NCBI GenBank assembly: GCA_016779205.1
Contig: JADHOC010000002.1
Coordinates: 222,450-286,449 of the forward strand
Source: Planctomycetota bacterium
GTDB lineage: Bacteria > Planctomycetota > UBA1135 > GCA-002686595
DNA: 64,000 nt
Direction: 5' to 3'
Made by a program: the position numbers and the translations under genes. The notes under the pieces were generated by a model that did no database searches, was not told where the DNA came from, and was given only the letters and a program-made list of their open reading frames with translations. Positions 62,640-64,000 of the stretch are shown piece by piece (positions within the stretch are counted from its first letter, which is position 1; each line of letters begins with the position of its first letter).

Positions 62640-62668
62640 TTGACGACCGCCCCGGCCTGACGGAGAAT
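62640..62668 (+). promoter_or_regulatory. tRNA-Phe promoter TTGACG-N17-GAGAAT
   Basis: TTGACG (62640-62645), a 17-base spacer and GAGAAT (62663-62668). Transcription would start about 17 bases before the tRNA. Confidence 0.65.
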
Positions 62669-62691
62669 CCCAGCCCCGCAAGGGAGTGAGA

Positions 62692-62767
62692 GGCGAGGTA
62701 GCTCAGTTGGTAGAGCACTTGATTGAAAATCAAGGGGTCACCGGTTCAAATCCGGTCCTCGCCACCA
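62692..62767 (+). tRNA. tRNA-Phe (anticodon GAA)
   Basis: 76 bases including an encoded CCA. Acceptor GGCGAGG pairs with CCTCGCC, discriminator A. D-arm AGCTCAGTTGGTAGAGC, anticodon stem CTTGA with loop TTGAAAA giving anticodon GAA, and T-arm ACCGGTTCAAATCCGGT are all regular. The DUF971 gene follows 40 bases later. Confidence 0.97.
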
Positions 62768-62807
62768 CTTACGACCGCCAGTGTGCTGGACACCGGGAGC
62801 GAGCCCT

Positions 62808-63146
62808 GTGAGCGGTGCCAAGCAGCACCCCGAGGCGAACGGTCCCGAGCGGGTGGCGCCGCCCGAGCGCATCCTGCGGCGGGAGCCTGAGCGCATCGGC
62901 TTCGAGTGGCCAGGGGGCGTTTCCTCCTCCGTGAGCGCCCGAGACCTGCGCCTGGGGTGCCCCTGCGCCCGCTGCGTGGACGAGTTCACCGGGGCCGCGT
63001 TGCTGGACCCGAAGACCGTGGCCGAGGACCTCACCCAGTCGGGGGTGGAGCTGGTGGGTAACTACGCGCTCTCCGTGACGTTCAGCGACGGACACCGGAC
63101 AGGGATCTTCACGTGGGCCGCCCTCAGGCGTCTCTCAGGGGCCTGA
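62808..63146 (+). CDS. DUF971 domain protein
   Basis: 112 residues from the GTG at 62808; a GTG at 62781 would add nine residues. The domain (gamma-butyrobetaine-hydroxylase N-terminal-like) shows IGFEWPGGVSSSVSARDLRL, a CPCARCVDE zinc-ribbon-like cluster with three Cys, and VGNYALSVTFSDGHRTGIFT ending in LRRL. DUF971 proteins occur alone or fused to Fe-S assembly factors, so a role in iron-sulfur or metal handling is possible. arfB follows 3 bases after its stop. Confidence 0.9.
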   Translation: MSGAKQHPEANGPERVAPPERILRREPERIGFEWPGGVSSSVSARDLRLGCPCARCVDEFTGAALLDPKTVAEDLTQSGVELVGNYALSVTFSDGHRTGIFTWAALRRLSGA

Positions 63147-63149
63147 TCC

Positions 63150-63581
63150 ATGGACCCGCTGCGAGTGAACGAGCGGGTCCTGATCCCTGCTGCGGAGCTG
63201 ACCGTGCGAACCATGCGGGCGGGGGGCCCGGGGGGGCAGCACGTGAACAAGGTGGAGACCGCGGTCGAGATCCGCTTCGAGGTGAGCTCGTCGACAGCCC
63301 TAGCTAATACTGACAGGAACCGCCTGATGGCCGCCCTCGGCCATCGCCTCGTGGGCGAGAAGAAGGCCCTGGTGGTGCGATCCAGCGCCCGCCGCTCCCA
63401 GCACCAGAACCTCGAGGTGTGTCGGGAACGCCTGGCGGCGCTGGTGGCAGACGGTCTCCAGATTCGCAAGGCGCGGCGGGCGACCAAGCCCACCCGGGGG
63501 TCCCAGAGGCGCCGCTTGGACAAGAAACGGGCCCGCGGCCAGATCAAGAAGGACCGACGGTCTGGCGGATCGGAGGACTGA
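63150..63581 (+). CDS. arfB: Alternative ribosome-rescue factor, peptidyl-tRNA hydrolase ArfB
   Basis: 143 residues. The RF1/RF2-like catalytic loop is RAGGPGGQHVNKVET with the GGQ motif. The basic tail (about 100-143, ARRATKPTRGSQRRRLDKKR) fits into the mRNA channel of stalled ribosomes. The protein has no codon-recognition domain, as expected for ArfB/YaeJ. It releases nascent chains from non-stop ribosomes. It probably forms an operon with the DUF971 gene. Confidence 0.95.
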   Translation: MDPLRVNERVLIPAAELTVRTMRAGGPGGQHVNKVETAVEIRFEVSSSTALANTDRNRLMAALGHRLVGEKKALVVRSSARRSQHQNLEVCRERLAALVADGLQIRKARRATKPTRGSQRRRLDKKRARGQIKKDRRSGGSED

Positions 63582-63864
63582 TTCGCCCATCGGCCATGAA
63601 GCGGACTTCATGGTGCCCGGCCAAAAAACCTGCCTGGAGCCGTGGAAATCAGGGCCTGAGCCTTAGACCATCTGCCAAGGCTGAGATTTGCGCTGAAATC
63701 GGTCCGGGTCGTCCGGGGTCACACCGATGTCTCCCGTGCTTCTTTGAAGCGATTTCATGCGTGCCAGGTCGACGGCTCAAGTTCGCCGCGGCAACCTCTG
63801 CGCCTCGAAACCAATCCCTTTGCTCTCTCGGCAGTCCCCCAACCACCTTGCTGGTGGAATCCCC

Positions 63865-64000
63865 ATGAAGAAGCTCGTCTTCAGCGCCTGCGCGCTGACC
63901 CTGACCTGCGGTACCGCGGTCGCTAACAACAGCGACTGGGACCAACTCGACAACGACGTCCAGGCCCTCTCGGCCAACCTCCAGGACATGGAGGGCGGCG
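63865..64000 (+). CDS. Secreted or outer-membrane protein, truncated by the window end
   Basis: 45 residues are visible from the ATG at 63865. A signal peptide (MKKLVFSACALTLTCGTAVA) precedes NNSDWDQLDNDVQALSANLQ, a helical start. The N-terminal pattern of short helix with Leu-Asp and Ser-Ala-Asn is like that before porin-type barrels in related bacteria, but this is a guess. A small hairpin (CCACC/GGTGG, 63843-63857) overlaps a GGTGG that could be the ribosome-binding site. Confidence 0.75.
   Translation, partial: MKKLVFSACALTLTCGTAVANNSDWDQLDNDVQALSANLQDMEGG

Noticed and set aside
1..64000. CRISPR arrays, insertion sequences, phage genes, attachment sites or a replication origin
   Set aside because: No regularly spaced repeats, transposase, integrase or DnaA-box clusters were seen; neither tRNA gene has a duplicated 3' end nearby.

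Overview
The window is one 64 kb piece of very GC-rich chromosome (about 70% G+C by eye) from a Gram-negative (diderm) bacterium. A member of the Planctomycetota is my best guess, but this is not proven. The case rests on many secreted TPR-like proteins, a MoxR/DUF58/vWA operon, SecG, a porin-like beta-barrel ending in Phe, an acidic FtsK, few Shine-Dalgarno sites, and frequent TTG or GTG starts that overlap the previous stop. I see no insertion sequence, phage, plasmid gene or CRISPR array. The window looks like ordinary chromosome with a mix of housekeeping and lineage-specific genes.

Layout. 1-677 is the end of a hybrid sensor kinase. 767-10498 is an envelope polysaccharide region: a polytopic GT-C-like protein, a Wzx-type flippase, a secreted beta-helix protein, WecC and WecB (which together make UDP-ManNAcA) and a GT4 glycosyltransferase. 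10700-14194 holds a divergent transketolase-family enzyme and a secreted His/Asp/Glu-rich protein. 14635-24505 is a co-directional MoxR-DUF58-membrane protein-vWA-vWA-helical protein series followed by a 1377-residue membrane-anchored protein. 24540-30747 has a methyltransferase, asparagine synthetase, a DJ-1 family protein, a secreted TPR-like protein, and an ECF sigma factor overlapped by a membrane protein gene. 31009-37574 (minus strand) has UDP-glucose dehydrogenase, a THUMP-like methyltransferase and a three-gene operon; a tRNA-Val(UAC) gene lies on the plus strand between the first two.

37703-42710 is a plus-strand housekeeping run: aroF, tpiA, secG, yicC, gmk, and coaC and coaB as separate genes. 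A minus-strand porin gene (42779-44251) is divergent from ftsK. The next gene, 47158-49470, encodes an FtsK look-alike with the membrane segments, the acidic linker and the C-terminal gamma winged helix but no motor domain; it is the most unusual object here. It is followed by rimO, pgsA, pgpA, a SpoIIE-type phosphatase and priA. 55930-59760 (minus) carries a SelO-family gene, a small protein, rpsT and a TPR protein. 59858-61369 is def-ribF. A membrane-tethered HTH/coiled-coil protein, tRNA-Phe(GAA), a DUF971 protein, arfB and a truncated secreted protein complete the window.

The genes suggest three functional themes: (i) synthesis and export of uronic-acid-containing surface glycans, (ii) a MoxR/vWA envelope complex, and (iii) chromosome segregation and division (FtsK plus the motor-less relative) next to phospholipid synthesis and replication restart. 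Promoter-like -10 boxes of the form TAGACT or TATCCT lie so close to some start codons that leaderless mRNAs are likely.
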